Shown: in pieces, positions 52,631-62,376 of the stretch | Position numbering within the stretch: the stretch's first letter is position 1 | Layout of the letters: each line of letters opens with the position of its first letter | Source of the DNA: Helcobacillus massiliensis | Lineage (GTDB): Bacteria; Actinomycetota; Actinomycetes; Actinomycetales; Dermabacteraceae | Length of the DNA: 64,000 nucleotides | Direction: 5' to 3' | Assembly (NCBI RefSeq): GCF_014191425.1 | Contig: NZ_JACHWP010000001.1 | Span: forward strand, 806,001-870,000 | The notes under the pieces: model-generated | What the model saw: only the letters and a program-made list of their open reading frames with translations | What the model was told of the DNA's origin: nothing | Databases searched by the model: none | Program-made: the position numbers and the translations under genes

Positions 52631-53940
52631 TCGTTCTCTCCTTCGGTGACGGGGAGCTCCCCGGTGAGGGCGGCCTCGCGGGGGGCGCGGGAGACCACGA
52701 TGGCGCTGACGCGCTTGCGGCGGCCGCTGATCTTCTCGGCCACCATGTGCAGACCGTGCGCGTCGGCCTCGGAGCCGACGATCGGGACCCTGCCGAGGGC
52801 CTTGCCGAGGAGCCCGCCGATGGTGTCGACGTCGTCGTCGTCGATCTCCATGTCGAACAGATCGCCCACCTCGGACAGCTTCTCCCGGGCGGGCACGAGG
52901 AACGCGCCGCCGGACATCGGCACGGCGGCCGCTTCATGACGGTCATGCTCATCGGAGATGTCGCCGACGATCTCCTCCAGGATGTCCTCGATCGTGACGA
53001 TGCCGGAGACGCCGCCGTACTCGTCGGTCACGATCGCGACATGCACGCGGCTGGTGCGCATCTGGTTCATGACCTCGTCCGCGCCGACGAACTCGGGCAC
53101 GAAGCGCACCTGGCGCATGATGTCGGTGACGGGGCGGTCAGCGCCCGGGTTCCACGGCGAGTGGATCGCCCGCATGACGTCCTTGAAGTACAGCATGCCC
53201 AGCAGGTCGTCGACGCTCTCACCGATCACGGGGATGCGGGAGAAGCCGGAGCGGACGAACAGGCGCATCGCCTTCTCGGCGCTGGCGTCGGACTGGATCG
53301 TGACCATGTCGGTGCGCGGCACCATCAGCTCGCGGATGAGGGTGTCGCCGAGGTCGAACACGCCGCGGATCATGTCCCGCTCGTCGTCCTGCAGCTCTTC
53401 GCCTTCGCTGGCGCGGTCCACCATCTGCCGCAGTTCGTCCGCGGTCGCGAACGGCCCGCCGGCGTACTTCCCGCCGGGTGTGGCGGCGTTCGCGATGTGC
53501 ACCAGCAGGCGGGACAGCGGACCGAGCACCGTCCGGCAGGTCCGGATCAGCGGGGAGAGGCGGATCAGGACGGCGTCGGGGCTGCGCCGGCCGATGGTGC
53601 GGGGCGATGCGGAGGACGCGATGAACGAGATCAGGCCCGCCATCACCATGGCGAGCAGCAGCGGTGTCCAGAGGCCGTCGATCGTTTCGAACAGGATCGC
53701 GGTGATGATGACGACGTACGCACTCTCCGCGAGCACTCGCCCGAGCGCAAGGGTGGACAGGGTGGTGTGCGCGTCCTGGTGCAGGTGCAGGACACTCTCG
53801 CGCTTCTTCTCCGACTTCTCCTCGAGCGCCCGCTCCAGCGAATGCTTGGATGCGGACATCATGGCGGCCTCACAGGCCGCGATCAGGGTGGCGACCACCA
53901 CGGCCAGAGCCGCGAGGACGCCGATCAGCACGAGGATCAC
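52627..53940 (-). CDS. CNNM/CorC-type hemolysin family membrane protein
   Basis: 437 aa. N-terminal DUF21 (CNNM) with three or four membrane segments to about residue 150. A CBS pair follows ([57 protein letters not shown]), then a C-terminal CorC domain. Such proteins are linked to Mg2+ efflux or homeostasis. GTG start overlaps ybeY by four bases. Position between ybeY and era is conserved across actinobacteria. Confidence 0.92.
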   Translation of the reverse strand: MILVLIGVLAALAVVVATLIAACEAAMMSASKHSLERALEEKSEKKRESVLHLHQDAHTTLSTLALGRVLAESAYVVIITAILFETIDGLWTPLLLAMVMAGLISFIASSASPRTIGRRSPDAVLIRLSPLIRTCRTVLGPLSRLLVHIANAATPGGKYAGGPFATADELRQMVDRASEGEELQDDERDMIRGVFDLGDTLIRELMVPRTDMVTIQSDASAEKAMRLFVRSGFSRIPVIGESVDDLLGMLYFKDVMRAIHSPWNPGADRPVTDIMRQVRFVPEFVGADEVMNQMRTSRVHVAIVTDEYGGVSGIVTIEDILEEIVGDISDEHDRHEAAAVPMSGGAFLVPAREKLSEVGDLFDMEIDDDDVDTIGGLLGKALGRVPIVGSEADAHGLHMVAEKISGRRKRVSAIVVSRAPREAALTGELPVTEGENE

Positions 53941-54428
53941 GCGCGGCCGCCCGTGTCGGTGATGTGGGCACTGCCGCCGCGGGAGGCCAGGAAGGTGAGC
54001 AGGAGCTTGCGCTGCAGGGTGAACATAACGCGCTCCTCCTCCGGCTCCACATGGTCGTAGCCGAGAAGGTGGAGGATGCCGTGGGTGGTCAGCAGCAGCA
54101 TCTCCTCCTCGGGTGAGTGCCCGGCGATGCGGGCCTGCTTCGCGGCGACCGTCGGGCAGATGACGATGTCACCGAGCAGGCCCTCGGGTGCGAGCTGGTC
54201 CTCGCTGCCCTCGCGCAGCTCGTCCATCGGGAAGCTCATGACGTCGGTCGGTCCGTCGAGGTCCATCCACCGCTTGTGCAGGTCCTCCATCGCGTCCTCA
54301 TCCACGAACAGGATGGACAGTTCGGTCGCCGGGTGGAGGAACATCTGCTCGAACACGTACCGGGCGAGGTCGGTGAACTCCCGTTCGTTCAGCCGGTGCG
54401 TGGTCTCGTTGTTCACTTCGATGGTCAT
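53937..54428 (-). CDS. ybeY: Endoribonuclease YbeY
   Basis: 163 aa. 16S rRNA maturation and quality control. Zinc motif [11 protein letters not shown] with three His, and the [12 protein letters not shown] strand. The ATG overlaps the phoH stop by four bases. The longer in-frame start 33 nt upstream lies inside phoH and is not needed. Confidence 0.96.
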   Translation of the reverse strand: MTIEVNNETTHRLNEREFTDLARYVFEQMFLHPATELSILFVDEDAMEDLHKRWMDLDGPTDVMSFPMDELREGSEDQLAPEGLLGDIVICPTVAAKQARIAGHSPEEEMLLLTTHGILHLLGYDHVEPEEERVMFTLQRKLLLTFLASRGGSAHITDTGGRA

Positions 54429-55432
54429 CGGCGGTCCTTCTTCCCGCTGGCTGAGTCCCACTGAGCGTAGGCGTCGACGATGTCGGAGACGAGGCGGTGG
54501 CGCACCACGTCCTTGGCGCTGAGGTGGCAGAACTCGATGTCGTCCACCTTCTTCAGCACCTTCTCCACCATCCGCAGGCCCGACGGGTGCCCGCCCGGCA
54601 GGTCCACCTGGGTGATGTCACCGGTGATGACCATGGTGGAGTTGAACCCGAGCCGCGTGAGGAACATCTTCATCTGCTCGGGAGAGGTGTTCTGCGCTTC
54701 ATCGAGGATGATGAACGCGTCGTTGAGGGTACGGCCGCGCATGTACGCCAGCGGCGCCACCTCGATCGTGCCGGCGCCCATCAGCTTCGGAATGGACTCC
54801 GGGTCGAGCATGTCGTGCAGGGCATCGTACAGGGGCCGCAGGTACGGGTCGATCTTCTCGTTGAGCGACCCGGGCAGGAATCCGAGCCTCTCCCCCGCCT
54901 CCACGGCCGGACGGGTCAGGATGATGCGGTTGACCTGCTTCGACAGCAGCGCCCGCACCGCCTTCGCCACCGCCAAGTAGGTCTTGCCGGTGCCGGCGGG
55001 TCCGATGCCGAACACGATCGTGTTCTCTTCGATCGCGTTGACGTAGTCGCGCTGCCCGATGGTCCTGGGGCGGATGGTGCGGCCGCGGGCGGACAGCACG
55101 GTCTGGGAGAGGACCTCCGAGACGTTCTGTTCGCGGCGGCGGTCATCGCCGTACATGTGGGCGGCGCGGTGCACCGCTTCGGAGTTCACGACCTCGCCCT
55201 TCGCGGCGACGGCGATCAGGGACCGCATGATCGCGTCCGCTCGTCTGATCGCCTGCTCGGGGCCGCGCACCGTGATGCGGTGGCCGCGCATGGAGACGTC
55301 GACATCCGGCAGGATCTTCTCGATGACGTTCAGCGCCTGGTCGTTGGCGCCGAGGACGGCCACGGGGTTGAGGTGGTCGGGGATCGCGATGTCCCAGGAC
55401 CGGATGTCGGGGTCGGTGTCAGCGGATGACAA
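54425..55432 (-). CDS. phoH: PhoH-like ATPase
   Basis: 335 aa. N-terminal KH-like region ([20 protein letters not shown]), then the PhoH ATPase with Walker [30 protein letters not shown] and Walker [19 protein letters not shown]. Proposed RNA helicase/nuclease partner of YbeY. TTG start 2 nt after the HIT stop. Confidence 0.94.
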   Translation of the reverse strand: MSSADTDPDIRSWDIAIPDHLNPVAVLGANDQALNVIEKILPDVDVSMRGHRITVRGPEQAIRRADAIMRSLIAVAAKGEVVNSEAVHRAAHMYGDDRRREQNVSEVLSQTVLSARGRTIRPRTIGQRDYVNAIEENTIVFGIGPAGTGKTYLAVAKAVRALLSKQVNRIILTRPAVEAGERLGFLPGSLNEKIDPYLRPLYDALHDMLDPESIPKLMGAGTIEVAPLAYMRGRTLNDAFIILDEAQNTSPEQMKMFLTRLGFNSTMVITGDITQVDLPGGHPSGLRMVEKVLKKVDDIEFCHLSAKDVVRHRLVSDIVDAYAQWDSASGKKDRR

Positions 55433-55434
55433 GC

Positions 55435-55776
55435 TCAGAGCTCTCCTTCGCTCATGTCGGTGCCGGCGAGGACGTGACCGTGCACGTGGAAGACGGTCTG
55501 GCCGGCGGTCTCACCGGTGTTGAAAAGGAACCGGAAATCACCGTTCGCCTCCTGCTGCGCGACCGTGCCGGCAGCGGAGGCGACAGCGGCGAGCAGCGCC
55601 GGCTCAGCGGACAGCGCCACCACGTTCGGCACGTGCTTGCGCGGCACCACGAGCACGTGCACGGGCGCGGCGGGGTTCAGGTCCTTGAACGCGATGACGT
55701 CCTCGTCCTCGTAGACGCGGTCGGAGGGGATGTCGCCGGCGATGATGCGGCAGAACACGCAGTCGTGATCAGTCAT
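55435..55776 (-). CDS. HIT family nucleotide hydrolase/transferase
   Basis: 113 aa HINT-type protein. CVFCRIIAGDIPSDRVYEDE at the N terminus and HVHGHVLAG as the histidine triad. ATG at 55776 has TAGGAT (RC 55783-55788) ending 6 nt upstream, so a leaderless promoter opens the HIT-phoH-ybeY-CNNM-era operon here. Confidence 0.94.
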   Translation of the reverse strand: MTDHDCVFCRIIAGDIPSDRVYEDEDVIAFKDLNPAAPVHVLVVPRKHVPNVVALSAEPALLAAVASAAGTVAQQEANGDFRFLFNTGETAGQTVFHVHGHVLAGTDMSEGEL

Positions 55777-55849
55777 GCATCCATCCTACGGGGCGCTCCT
55801 GCACCACCGTCCGAGGACGGAGCACCCCACCTGGGACCGCGGCGGGCCC

Positions 55850-56614
55850 TCACCAGCGGCCGAGAGCGGCGGACAGCACCGCGATCGCGGCCGGCCCGGC
55901 GGTGGATGCGCGCAGCACGCTGGTGCCGAGCACGCAGCTGAGGGCACCGGCGGCCTGCAGCTGGTCGAGCTCCTCGCTGCTGATGCCGCCTTCGGGGCCC
56001 ACCACGATGAGGATGTCGCGGGCATCGGCGAGGGCGTCGGTGATGGTGGTGAGGGGACGCTGTTCGGCTTCGTGCAGAACGATCGCGCGGCACCCGTCGG
56101 CCTCCCCCTCCCGGATCCGCTCCGCGAGTTCGGCGGTGGTGACCACGCCCTCCACACGCGGGAGGATGGGGCGGCGGGACTGTTTGACGGCGGCGCGCAC
56201 CGTCGCCTCCCATTTGGCGACGCCCTTGACCTTCTTCGCGCCCTGCCAGCGGACGATGGAGCGGCCCGCCTGCCATGCGAGGACGGCGTCGGCGCCCAGT
56301 TCGACGCTGCTCTCCACCGCGCTCTCGTCTCGGCCGCCCTTGGCGAGCGCCTGCACCAGGGTGATCCGGGGGCGCGGCGCCGGGGCATCGGCGGGTTCAG
56401 CGGTGAGCTCCGCGGTGAAGCGGGTCTTCGTGGTGGCGGTGACGCGCGCCGCCGCCTGCCGGCCGACGGGGTCGGTCAGCAGCACGTCCTCCCCCGCGCG
56501 CAGACGCACCACGGCGGCGCCGTGGCGGCCCTCATCGCCGTCCACCGTGATCGAGTCGCCGGCACGGTGCCCCTCCAGGGCGCCGTCCGGCAGCAGGAAG
56601 CTGAGCGCGGTCAC
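55850..56614 (-). CDS. rsmE: 16S rRNA (uracil-1498-N3) methyltransferase
   Basis: 254 aa. PUA-like N-terminal domain, then a SPOUT fold knot with VGPEGGISSEELDQL, the SAM-binding signature, and SCVLGTSVLRASTAGPAAI near the C terminus. GTG start overlaps the dnaJ stop by four bases. Third gene of hrcA-dnaJ-rsmE, a common arrangement. Confidence 0.95.
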   Translation of the reverse strand: MTALSFLLPDGALEGHRAGDSITVDGDEGRHGAAVVRLRAGEDVLLTDPVGRQAAARVTATTKTRFTAELTAEPADAPAPRPRITLVQALAKGGRDESAVESSVELGADAVLAWQAGRSIVRWQGAKKVKGVAKWEATVRAAVKQSRRPILPRVEGVVTTAELAERIREGEADGCRAIVLHEAEQRPLTTITDALADARDILIVVGPEGGISSEELDQLQAAGALSCVLGTSVLRASTAGPAAIAVLSAALGRW

Positions 56615-57759
56615 AGGTCGCGGAGACGGTCGCGGAGCTTGGAGAACCGGGACTTGCGCCCGGCAGTTCGGGGCTCGTTCGCGGCATTGCGGGGCGCCTC
56701 GGCCACGTCCGGTTCGTCGCGGGCGTCGGCGAACTGCCGCAGCAGGTCCTGCTGCTCGCGGGACAGCTTCGTGGGGATCTCCACGTCGACATCCAGGTGG
56801 ATGTCGCCGCGCTTGTCGGAGCGGAACTGGGTGATGCCGAAGCCGTCGAGGGTGATGATCTCACCGGGCTGCGTGCCCGGGCGGATCTGCACCTCCTTGT
56901 CGCCGTCGAACGTGGGCAGGGTGATGGTGGTGCCGAGGGCAGCCGCCACCATGGACACGGTGATGCGGGCGATGAGGTTCGTGCCGTCGCGGTGGAAGGT
57001 GTCGTGATCCTCGATGGCGATCTCCACGAACAGGTCGCCGGAGGGGCCGGCGGCCTCGCCGACTTCGCCTTCGCCGCGCAGCTGGATGCGGGTGCCGTTC
57101 TCCAGGCCCGACGGGATCGTCACCGTGATGGTGCGCTTCTGCTGGACCCGGCCGTGGCCGGAGCACTCCGTGCAGGGGTTCTCGATGACGTCGCCGTGGC
57201 CGTGGCACACGGAGCACGGAGCCATCTGCACCATCTGGCCGAGCAGCGACTGGGTGACGCGCTGCACGTGGCCGGTGCCGGAGCAGGTGGAGCAGCGGCT
57301 GGGACTGGTCCCGGGTTCGCAGCAGGAGCCGCTGCAGCGGGTGCAGGCCACCGCGGTGCGGAAGTCGACCTCGGCTTCGGAGCCGAACACGATGTCGTCG
57401 AGGGAGACCGCCACGCGGCGCAGGATGTCGTTGCCGCGGCGCTGACGCGGGATCGGGCCCTGGGCGCGGCCCTGGCCGCCGGTGAACATGTCGAAGATGT
57501 CGGAGAAGTCGAACGAGGCTCCACCGCCGCCGAAACCACCGAAGCCGCCGGTTCCGCCGCCCATGTCGTACATGCGGCGCTTCTCCGGGTTGGACAGCGT
57601 CTCGTACGCCTGGGAGACCTTCTTCATCTGATCCGCGGCGTCCTCACTGGGATTCACATCCGGGTGGAGCTTGCGCGCCGCCTTGCGGTAGGCGCGCTTG
57701 ATGTCGTCCGCGGATGCGTCGCGGGAGACGCCGAGCAGTTCGTAGAAGTCCTCGTTCAC
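56611..57759 (-). CDS. dnaJ: Chaperone DnaJ (DnaJ2 type, HrcA-linked)
   Basis: 382 aa. J domain with HPD in RKLHPDVNPS, a Gly/Phe-rich linker (GGGTGGFGGFGGGGASF), and the zinc region with CxxC pairs (CTRCSGSC, CSTCSGTG, CSVCHGHG, CTECSGHG). The first pair reads CxxCxGxC rather than CxxCxGxG. C-terminal substrate domains follow. GTG start 63 nt downstream of hrcA; shares the CIRCE-controlled transcript. Confidence 0.95.
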   Translation of the reverse strand: MNEDFYELLGVSRDASADDIKRAYRKAARKLHPDVNPSEDAADQMKKVSQAYETLSNPEKRRMYDMGGGTGGFGGFGGGGASFDFSDIFDMFTGGQGRAQGPIPRQRRGNDILRRVAVSLDDIVFGSEAEVDFRTAVACTRCSGSCCEPGTSPSRCSTCSGTGHVQRVTQSLLGQMVQMAPCSVCHGHGDVIENPCTECSGHGRVQQKRTITVTIPSGLENGTRIQLRGEGEVGEAAGPSGDLFVEIAIEDHDTFHRDGTNLIARITVSMVAAALGTTITLPTFDGDKEVQIRPGTQPGEIITLDGFGITQFRSDKRGDIHLDVDVEIPTKLSREQQDLLRQFADARDEPDVAEAPRNAANEPRTAGRKSRFSKLRDRLRDL

Positions 57760-57822
57760 TGATTCCTGTCCTGTCGATTCTGTGCAGTGTGATGGTCGGG
57801 GGCGTCCGGTGCCGGGGCCGGA

Positions 57823-58839
57823 TCAGCGCAGGAAGCGCGAAATGTAGGCGGCGACGGCGGAGACGGACGAAATGCCGGTGACGTAGTCCATGCGGCTGGG
57901 GCCGAGGATTGCGATGCGGCTGGGGGCGTCGTTCTGCCCGAGGCCGCTGTAGGCGGTGCCCACGAGCGCCGCCCGGGACAGCGCCTCATTGGAGAGCTCC
58001 TCACCGATGAGCACATCCACGTGGCCGGGGCTGGCGCGCATCGCGGACAGCAGCCGCAGCAGCACCAGGTTCTCCTCCAGCACATCCAGCATCGGCTCCA
58101 CGTCCGCGGCCTGCTGGGCGGCCCGAGCGAGGTTCGCGGTGCCGGCCATGACGACCCTCTCCTCGCGGCGTTCGTCCAGCAGCTCCGTCAGGGAGGCGAT
58201 GACCTCCCGGGCGGAGTCCTGCTCGCTCGGGTGGAGGGAGGCGATGAGGTCGTCGAAGGAGGAGGGGATGTCCAGGACGGAGCGGCCGATGCAGACGCGG
58301 TTGATGCGTTCGCGCAGCGCCATGTACTCCTCGGCGCTCGCCGGGTGCTCCAGGGTGATGGTCTGCTGGTCCACGCGGCCGGCGTCGGTGATGAGCACGA
58401 CGGTCAGCAGGGTGTCGGCCACCTTCACCAGTTCCACGTGCCGCACATGCGCCTGCCGGATCGCGGGGTACTGCACCACAGCGACCTGCTGGGTGAGCTG
58501 GGCGAGGAGGCGGACCGTGCGGGTGAGGAGGTCGTCGAGGTCGTGGGCGCCGTCGAAGAACGCGCGGATGGCGCGCTTCTCCGGGGCGGACAGCGGCTTC
58601 ACCTGCGCCACGTGGTCCACGAACACGCGGTAGCCCTTGTCGGTGGGGATGCGGCCCGCAGACGTGTGCGGCTGCGTGATGAGGCCCTCATCCTCCAGCA
58701 CGGACATGTCGTTGCGGACGGTGGCGGCGGAGACGCCGAGCTCGTGCCGTTCGAGGAGGGACTTGGAACCGACGGGTTCGCGGGTGGCGACGAAGTCCTC
58801 GACGATGGCGCCGAGGATGTGCAGTTTGCGGTCGTCCAC
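57823..58839 (-). CDS. hrcA: Heat-inducible transcription repressor HrcA
   Basis: 338 aa. N-terminal winged helix (EPVGSKSLLERHELGVSAAT, VRNDMSVLEDEGLI), central GAF-like domain and a C-terminal conserved NDAPSRIAILGPSRMDYV. Binds CIRCE elements to repress heat-shock genes. GTG at 58839 with GGAGGG upstream. A CIRCE lies 37 bp before it, so the operon is probably autorepressed. Confidence 0.96.
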   Translation of the reverse strand: MDDRKLHILGAIVEDFVATREPVGSKSLLERHELGVSAATVRNDMSVLEDEGLITQPHTSAGRIPTDKGYRVFVDHVAQVKPLSAPEKRAIRAFFDGAHDLDDLLTRTVRLLAQLTQQVAVVQYPAIRQAHVRHVELVKVADTLLTVVLITDAGRVDQQTITLEHPASAEEYMALRERINRVCIGRSVLDIPSSFDDLIASLHPSEQDSAREVIASLTELLDERREERVVMAGTANLARAAQQAADVEPMLDVLEENLVLLRLLSAMRASPGHVDVLIGEELSNEALSRAALVGTAYSGLGQNDAPSRIAILGPSRMDYVTGISSVSAVAAYISRFLR

Positions 58840-58875
58840 TGCGTCCCTCCTGGTCTGGTCCTGCCTGCAATCCGT

Positions 58876-58902
58876 TTAGCACTGTGCGTGCGCGAGTGCC
58901 AG
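58876..58902. promoter_or_regulatory. CIRCE operator of hrcA-dnaJ-rsmE
   Basis: TTAGCACTG - 9 nt - GAGTGCCAG, against the consensus TTAGCACTC-N9-GAGTGCTAA: 8 of 9 and 7 of 9 matches with the exact 9-nt spacer. The -10 TAGGCT (RC of 58901-58906) overlaps its outer edge, the expected repressor position. Confidence 0.88.
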
Positions 58903-59018
58903 CCTATCGGGCAGGGCCGCGCCTCCCCAAGGCCCCCTGCTCCCCTGTGAGCGAACAGGCCCGGGCGCGGGGCGCGCCGCACTGAGGGGTCGGCCCGGTG
59001 CTTTGCTACGGTCACCGC

Positions 59019-59909
59019 ATGACCTTCGACCGCTACGGATCCGACATCCTCGCCGGCACCGCACAGCCGCACCGGCCGCGTCGCCCCGCCTCCGCCCCTG
59101 TGCCCGCCGAGCGCGGCCTCGTGGTCGAGGACGCCTCCACCGGCTGGGTGGGTGCGATCACGCGCGTGGAGAAGACCGCCGGCGCTCATGTGGTCGAGCT
59201 GGAGGACCGGCACGGCCGGCTGCGCTCCTTCACCCTCGGCCCCGGGTTCCTCATCGACGGTCGGCCCGTCACGCTGACGCCGCCCCAGCGCCGCGCCCAG
59301 ACCCCGTCGGCCCCCGGCGGCTCCGGGCAGCGTCTGCGCAGCGCCTCCGGCTCCGTGTACGTGAAGGGCGCGAAGGCGCGGGTGGCGCGCGGGTCCCGCA
59401 TCTGGGTGGAGGGCCGGCATGACGCCGAGCTGGTGCAGAAGGTGTGGGGGCATGACCTGCGGATCGAGGGTGTGGTCGTGGAGATGCTGGACGGCGCTGA
59501 CAACCTCGCCGAGCGGGTGCGGGCGTTCGGCCCGGGTCCCGGGCAGAAGCTCGGGATCCTGGTGGACCACCTCGTCGCCGGGTCGAAGGAGACGCGGATC
59601 GCCGAGGAGGTGATGCGCCTGCCCGGTGCGCGGGAGCACGTGCTGATCCTCGGCCACCCGTACGTGGACGTCTGGCAGGCGGTGAAGCCGGAGCGGGTGG
59701 GCCTGCGCGAATGGCCGCATGTTCCCAAGGGCACGGACATCAAGCAGGGGTCGCTGGCGGCTCTCGGCTGGCCGCATGCCACGAAGGAGGACGTGGGGCT
59801 CGGCTGGCAGCGGATCCTGCAGCAGGTGCGGTCCTACGCGGATGTGGAGCCGACTCTGAGCGGCCGGATCGAAGAACTGATCGATTGGGTGACCGCAGAA
59901 GGCGACTGA
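59019..59909 (+). CDS. DUF3097 family protein
   Basis: 296 aa. Starts MTFDRYGSDILAG, then GLVVEDASTGWVGAITRVEK and GSVYVKGAKARVARGSRIWV. The second half, VEGRHDAELVQKVWGHDLR, EMLDGADNLAERV and LGILVDHLVAGSKETRIAEE, has the acidic Glu and DxxD spacing of a TOPRIM-like domain. Function unknown; DUF3097 is widely conserved in actinobacteria. TACGGT (59007-59012) ends 6 nt before the ATG (leaderless). Confidence 0.85.
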   Translation: MTFDRYGSDILAGTAQPHRPRRPASAPVPAERGLVVEDASTGWVGAITRVEKTAGAHVVELEDRHGRLRSFTLGPGFLIDGRPVTLTPPQRRAQTPSAPGGSGQRLRSASGSVYVKGAKARVARGSRIWVEGRHDAELVQKVWGHDLRIEGVVVEMLDGADNLAERVRAFGPGPGQKLGILVDHLVAGSKETRIAEEVMRLPGAREHVLILGHPYVDVWQAVKPERVGLREWPHVPKGTDIKQGSLAALGWPHATKEDVGLGWQRILQQVRSYADVEPTLSGRIEELIDWVTAEGD

Positions 59910-59927
59910 CCGCTTAGCATGGTCAGT

Positions 59928-60422
59928 ATGCACAGATCTCACACGGGGCTGATCACTGCCCTGGGCATCCTCACCACCGTCGTCTTCGCCGCCCTCGGCG
60001 CCTGGGACATCCTCGCGCTCAACCCGACCCGGATCGTCCCGGGCATGCCCCTGGATCAGATCTACTCCCGGATCAATGCGGAGCCCGCGGCGGGCAGCAT
60101 GACCATCAACGTCACGTTCGTGGGGGCGTTCGTGGCGATCTCTGTGCTCGCCACGATCATCTGGTCGCTGACGGCCGCGAAGCGCAACCACCCGCCGATG
60201 CTGCGGGTCATCGGGTTCCTCGCGGTCATCGCCGCGAGCGGCGCCCTGTTCCTCATCGCATCCCTGCCGATGATCGGGGACCTGTCCATCGCGTTCCTCG
60301 CGACCGCGGCCGGGCTGTCCACTCTCGGCATCACGCTGCTGGTCATCGCCGGGGCGTGCCTGCTCGCAGCCGGCATCACCTTCGCGGTCCTCGGCCGCGG
60401 GTTCATCTCCATCTGGCACTGA
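59928..60422 (+). CDS. Small four-helix membrane protein
   Basis: 164 aa with four hydrophobic segments (starting LITALGILTTVVFAALGAW, VTFVGAFVAISVLATIIW, VIGFLAVIAASGALFLIA and SIAFLATAAGLSTLGITLLV). No family recognised. ATG at 59928 is chosen because TAGCAT (59915-59920) ends 7 nt upstream; a closer in-frame ATG at 59919 overlaps that box. Possibly an independent unit between DUF3097 and the convergent hemW. Confidence 0.7.
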   Translation: MHRSHTGLITALGILTTVVFAALGAWDILALNPTRIVPGMPLDQIYSRINAEPAAGSMTINVTFVGAFVAISVLATIIWSLTAAKRNHPPMLRVIGFLAVIAASGALFLIASLPMIGDLSIAFLATAAGLSTLGITLLVIAGACLLAAGITFAVLGRGFISIWH

Positions 60423-60473
60423 ACCGGACGGTCTCCGCCCCACATCGCCGCCGCGCTGCGGGGGCCGACGGGG

Positions 60474-61664
60474 TCAGGAGACGATGTCGCGGACGACTCC
60501 GTCGGCCAGCAGGCGGCCCTCATCGGTGACGCGCAGAACGCCCGCCTCCCGCGCGGCCGCATCGAGCGTGCCGAGCCGGATGTGCTTGTCGATCTGTTCA
60601 CGGGCGTGGTCCGTGCCGAGCAGGTCGAGGGAGTCCATGGCGAGGCCGTCAGCGAGGCGCAGCTCCAGCATCAGCCGCTCCACCTCCCGGTCCTCCCGGC
60701 CGACGGTCTCCGACCCCTGCACCGGCAGTGAGGCGTCGGCGAGCATCGCCGCGTAGCGGGAGGGATGCTTGACGTTCCAGGAGCGCAGGCCGTTGCGGTG
60801 GCGGTGGGCGCCGGGGCCGATCCCCCACCAGTCGGCGCCGCGCCAATAGGCGATGTTGTGCTCGCAGCGGGTGTCGTGGGAGCGGGAGAAGTTCGACACT
60901 TCGTACCAGGAGAACCCGTCGGCCTCCAGGCGATCCGCAATCAGTTCGTAGGCGTCCGCCATGAAGTCCGGGTCCGGGGTCTCGAGCTCCCCGCGGCGCA
61001 GCTGCCGCGCCATCTTCGTGTTCCCCTCCACGATCAGCGAATACGCGCTGACATGGTCGGGGCTCATCGCGGTGATCGCGTCAACCGTGGCGGCGACGTC
61101 CTCGATCCGCTCCCCCGGCGTCCCGTAGATCATGTCGAGGGACACCTGCAGACCCGCGTCGCGCGCCCACTGGACCGCCTGCGGCACTCGTTCCGGGTCG
61201 TGTGTGCGGTCCAGGGTGCGCAGAACGCTCGGCACCGCGGACTGCATCCCGAACGACATACGCGTGACGCCGGCGTCGGCGAGACGGGCGATGGAGGCGC
61301 GGCTCACCGAGTCCGGGTTCGCCTCCGTGGTCACCTCCGCCCCGTCCGCGAGTGGGATCAGGGAGGTGAGGTGCTCCAGCATGCGCGCCTGGTCATCCGC
61401 CGGCAGGAGGGTGGGGGTGCCGCCGCCGAAGAACACGGTGGAGATCGCCTCGTAGTCGTAGCCGGCGGCGCGGTCGTCCGCGAGGACGAGGTCCATTTCG
61501 CGGCAGGCGTTGTCGGGGTACTCCCGCTGGGAGCCGCCCCCGCCGAGTTCAGTGGCGGTGTAGGTGTTGAAGTCGCAGTAGCCGCAGCGCACGGCGCAGA
61601 ACGGAATGTGAATGTAGACGGACAGGCCGGCGGCCGCCGATGGCGGCGTGGGGCGGGTGCTCAC
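60474..61664 (-). CDS. hemW: Radical SAM heme chaperone HemW (coproporphyrinogen III oxidase-like)
   Basis: 396 aa. YIHIPFCAVRCGYCDF gives the cluster cysteines 23, 27 and 30, and the Phe that follows is HemW-like. FFGGGTPTLLP, TTEANPDSV, RMSFGMQSAVPSVLRTLDR and DMIYGTPGE follow, then the C-terminal HemN domain. In this class the protein more often delivers heme than oxidises coproporphyrinogen. GTG start one base after the MOSC gene stop; third gene of unknown-MOSC-hemW. Confidence 0.93.
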   Translation of the reverse strand: MSTRPTPPSAAAGLSVYIHIPFCAVRCGYCDFNTYTATELGGGGSQREYPDNACREMDLVLADDRAAGYDYEAISTVFFGGGTPTLLPADDQARMLEHLTSLIPLADGAEVTTEANPDSVSRASIARLADAGVTRMSFGMQSAVPSVLRTLDRTHDPERVPQAVQWARDAGLQVSLDMIYGTPGERIEDVAATVDAITAMSPDHVSAYSLIVEGNTKMARQLRRGELETPDPDFMADAYELIADRLEADGFSWYEVSNFSRSHDTRCEHNIAYWRGADWWGIGPGAHRHRNGLRSWNVKHPSRYAAMLADASLPVQGSETVGREDREVERLMLELRLADGLAMDSLDLLGTDHAREQIDKHIRLGTLDAAAREAGVLRVTDEGRLLADGVVRDIVS

Positions 61665-61665
61665 G

Positions 61666-62376
61666 TCAGATCCCCCGGCCGTCGGAGCTGAGCCGGGCGG
61701 GATGGAAGTGCTCGAGGCCAGCCTTGGCGAGCGTCCGCTGCGCGGACTTCACAAGCGAGCTGTACAGGACAGTGGCGCTCTCCTCGGACCAGTCGAGCAG
61801 GGCCGAGGCCTGGTCTGCGGTGAGGCCGCGGAAGGCGTCGCGGAGCGTGACGCCGTGGTCCGGCCTGCTGATCACCTCGATGTCCTGCCGCGCCAGTATC
61901 TCGCCCTCCTCGATGACGCGGAAGTAGGCGCCCGGCATGCCGTGGTCGGTGAAGCGGCGGCCGAAGCGCGGATCGCCCGTCCGCTCGGCGAGCGTGGCGC
62001 ACGGGGTGCGCACGCAGCTGGCCTCGAGCACGGTCGTGCCGATGCGCCAGCGCTCCCCGATCACGGCGCCGTCGGTGTCGATGCCGGTGGTGACGAGGTT
62101 CTCGCCGAAGAAGCCGTCGGGGAACTCTCTGCCGAGGCTCTCCGCGAGCGCTTCGCGCTGCTCTCGCGCGTAGGCGTAGACGGCTTTGAACGTGCCGCCG
62201 TGGTGCTGGCGGTCGCCCTGAACGTCGCCCCAGATCCCCTGGGAGAGGACCTCAACGGGGCCTTCAACGGGCTCCTTGGCGATGCCGCTGATCAGACGGC
62301 CGCGTGTGGTGACGGCGAAGAGCTCGCGCGGCAGGCACACGGCAGCGAGGGTTCCGGCAATTGGGGTCGCGGTCAT
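61666..62376 (-). CDS. MOSC domain protein (YiiM-like)
   Basis: 236 aa. DVQGDRQHHGGTFKAVYAYA and DGFFGENLVTTGID mark the MOSC beta-barrel. ASCVRTPCATLAERTG carries two cysteines, one of which may bind sulfur or a molybdenum cofactor, and a YiiM-type C-terminal helix bundle follows. Family members reduce N-hydroxylated compounds or carry sulfur. ATG overlaps the upstream gene stop by four bases. Confidence 0.9.
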   Translation of the reverse strand: MTATPIAGTLAAVCLPRELFAVTTRGRLISGIAKEPVEGPVEVLSQGIWGDVQGDRQHHGGTFKAVYAYAREQREALAESLGREFPDGFFGENLVTTGIDTDGAVIGERWRIGTTVLEASCVRTPCATLAERTGDPRFGRRFTDHGMPGAYFRVIEEGEILARQDIEVISRPDHGVTLRDAFRGLTADQASALLDWSEESATVLYSSLVKSAQRTLAKAGLEHFHPARLSSDGRGI

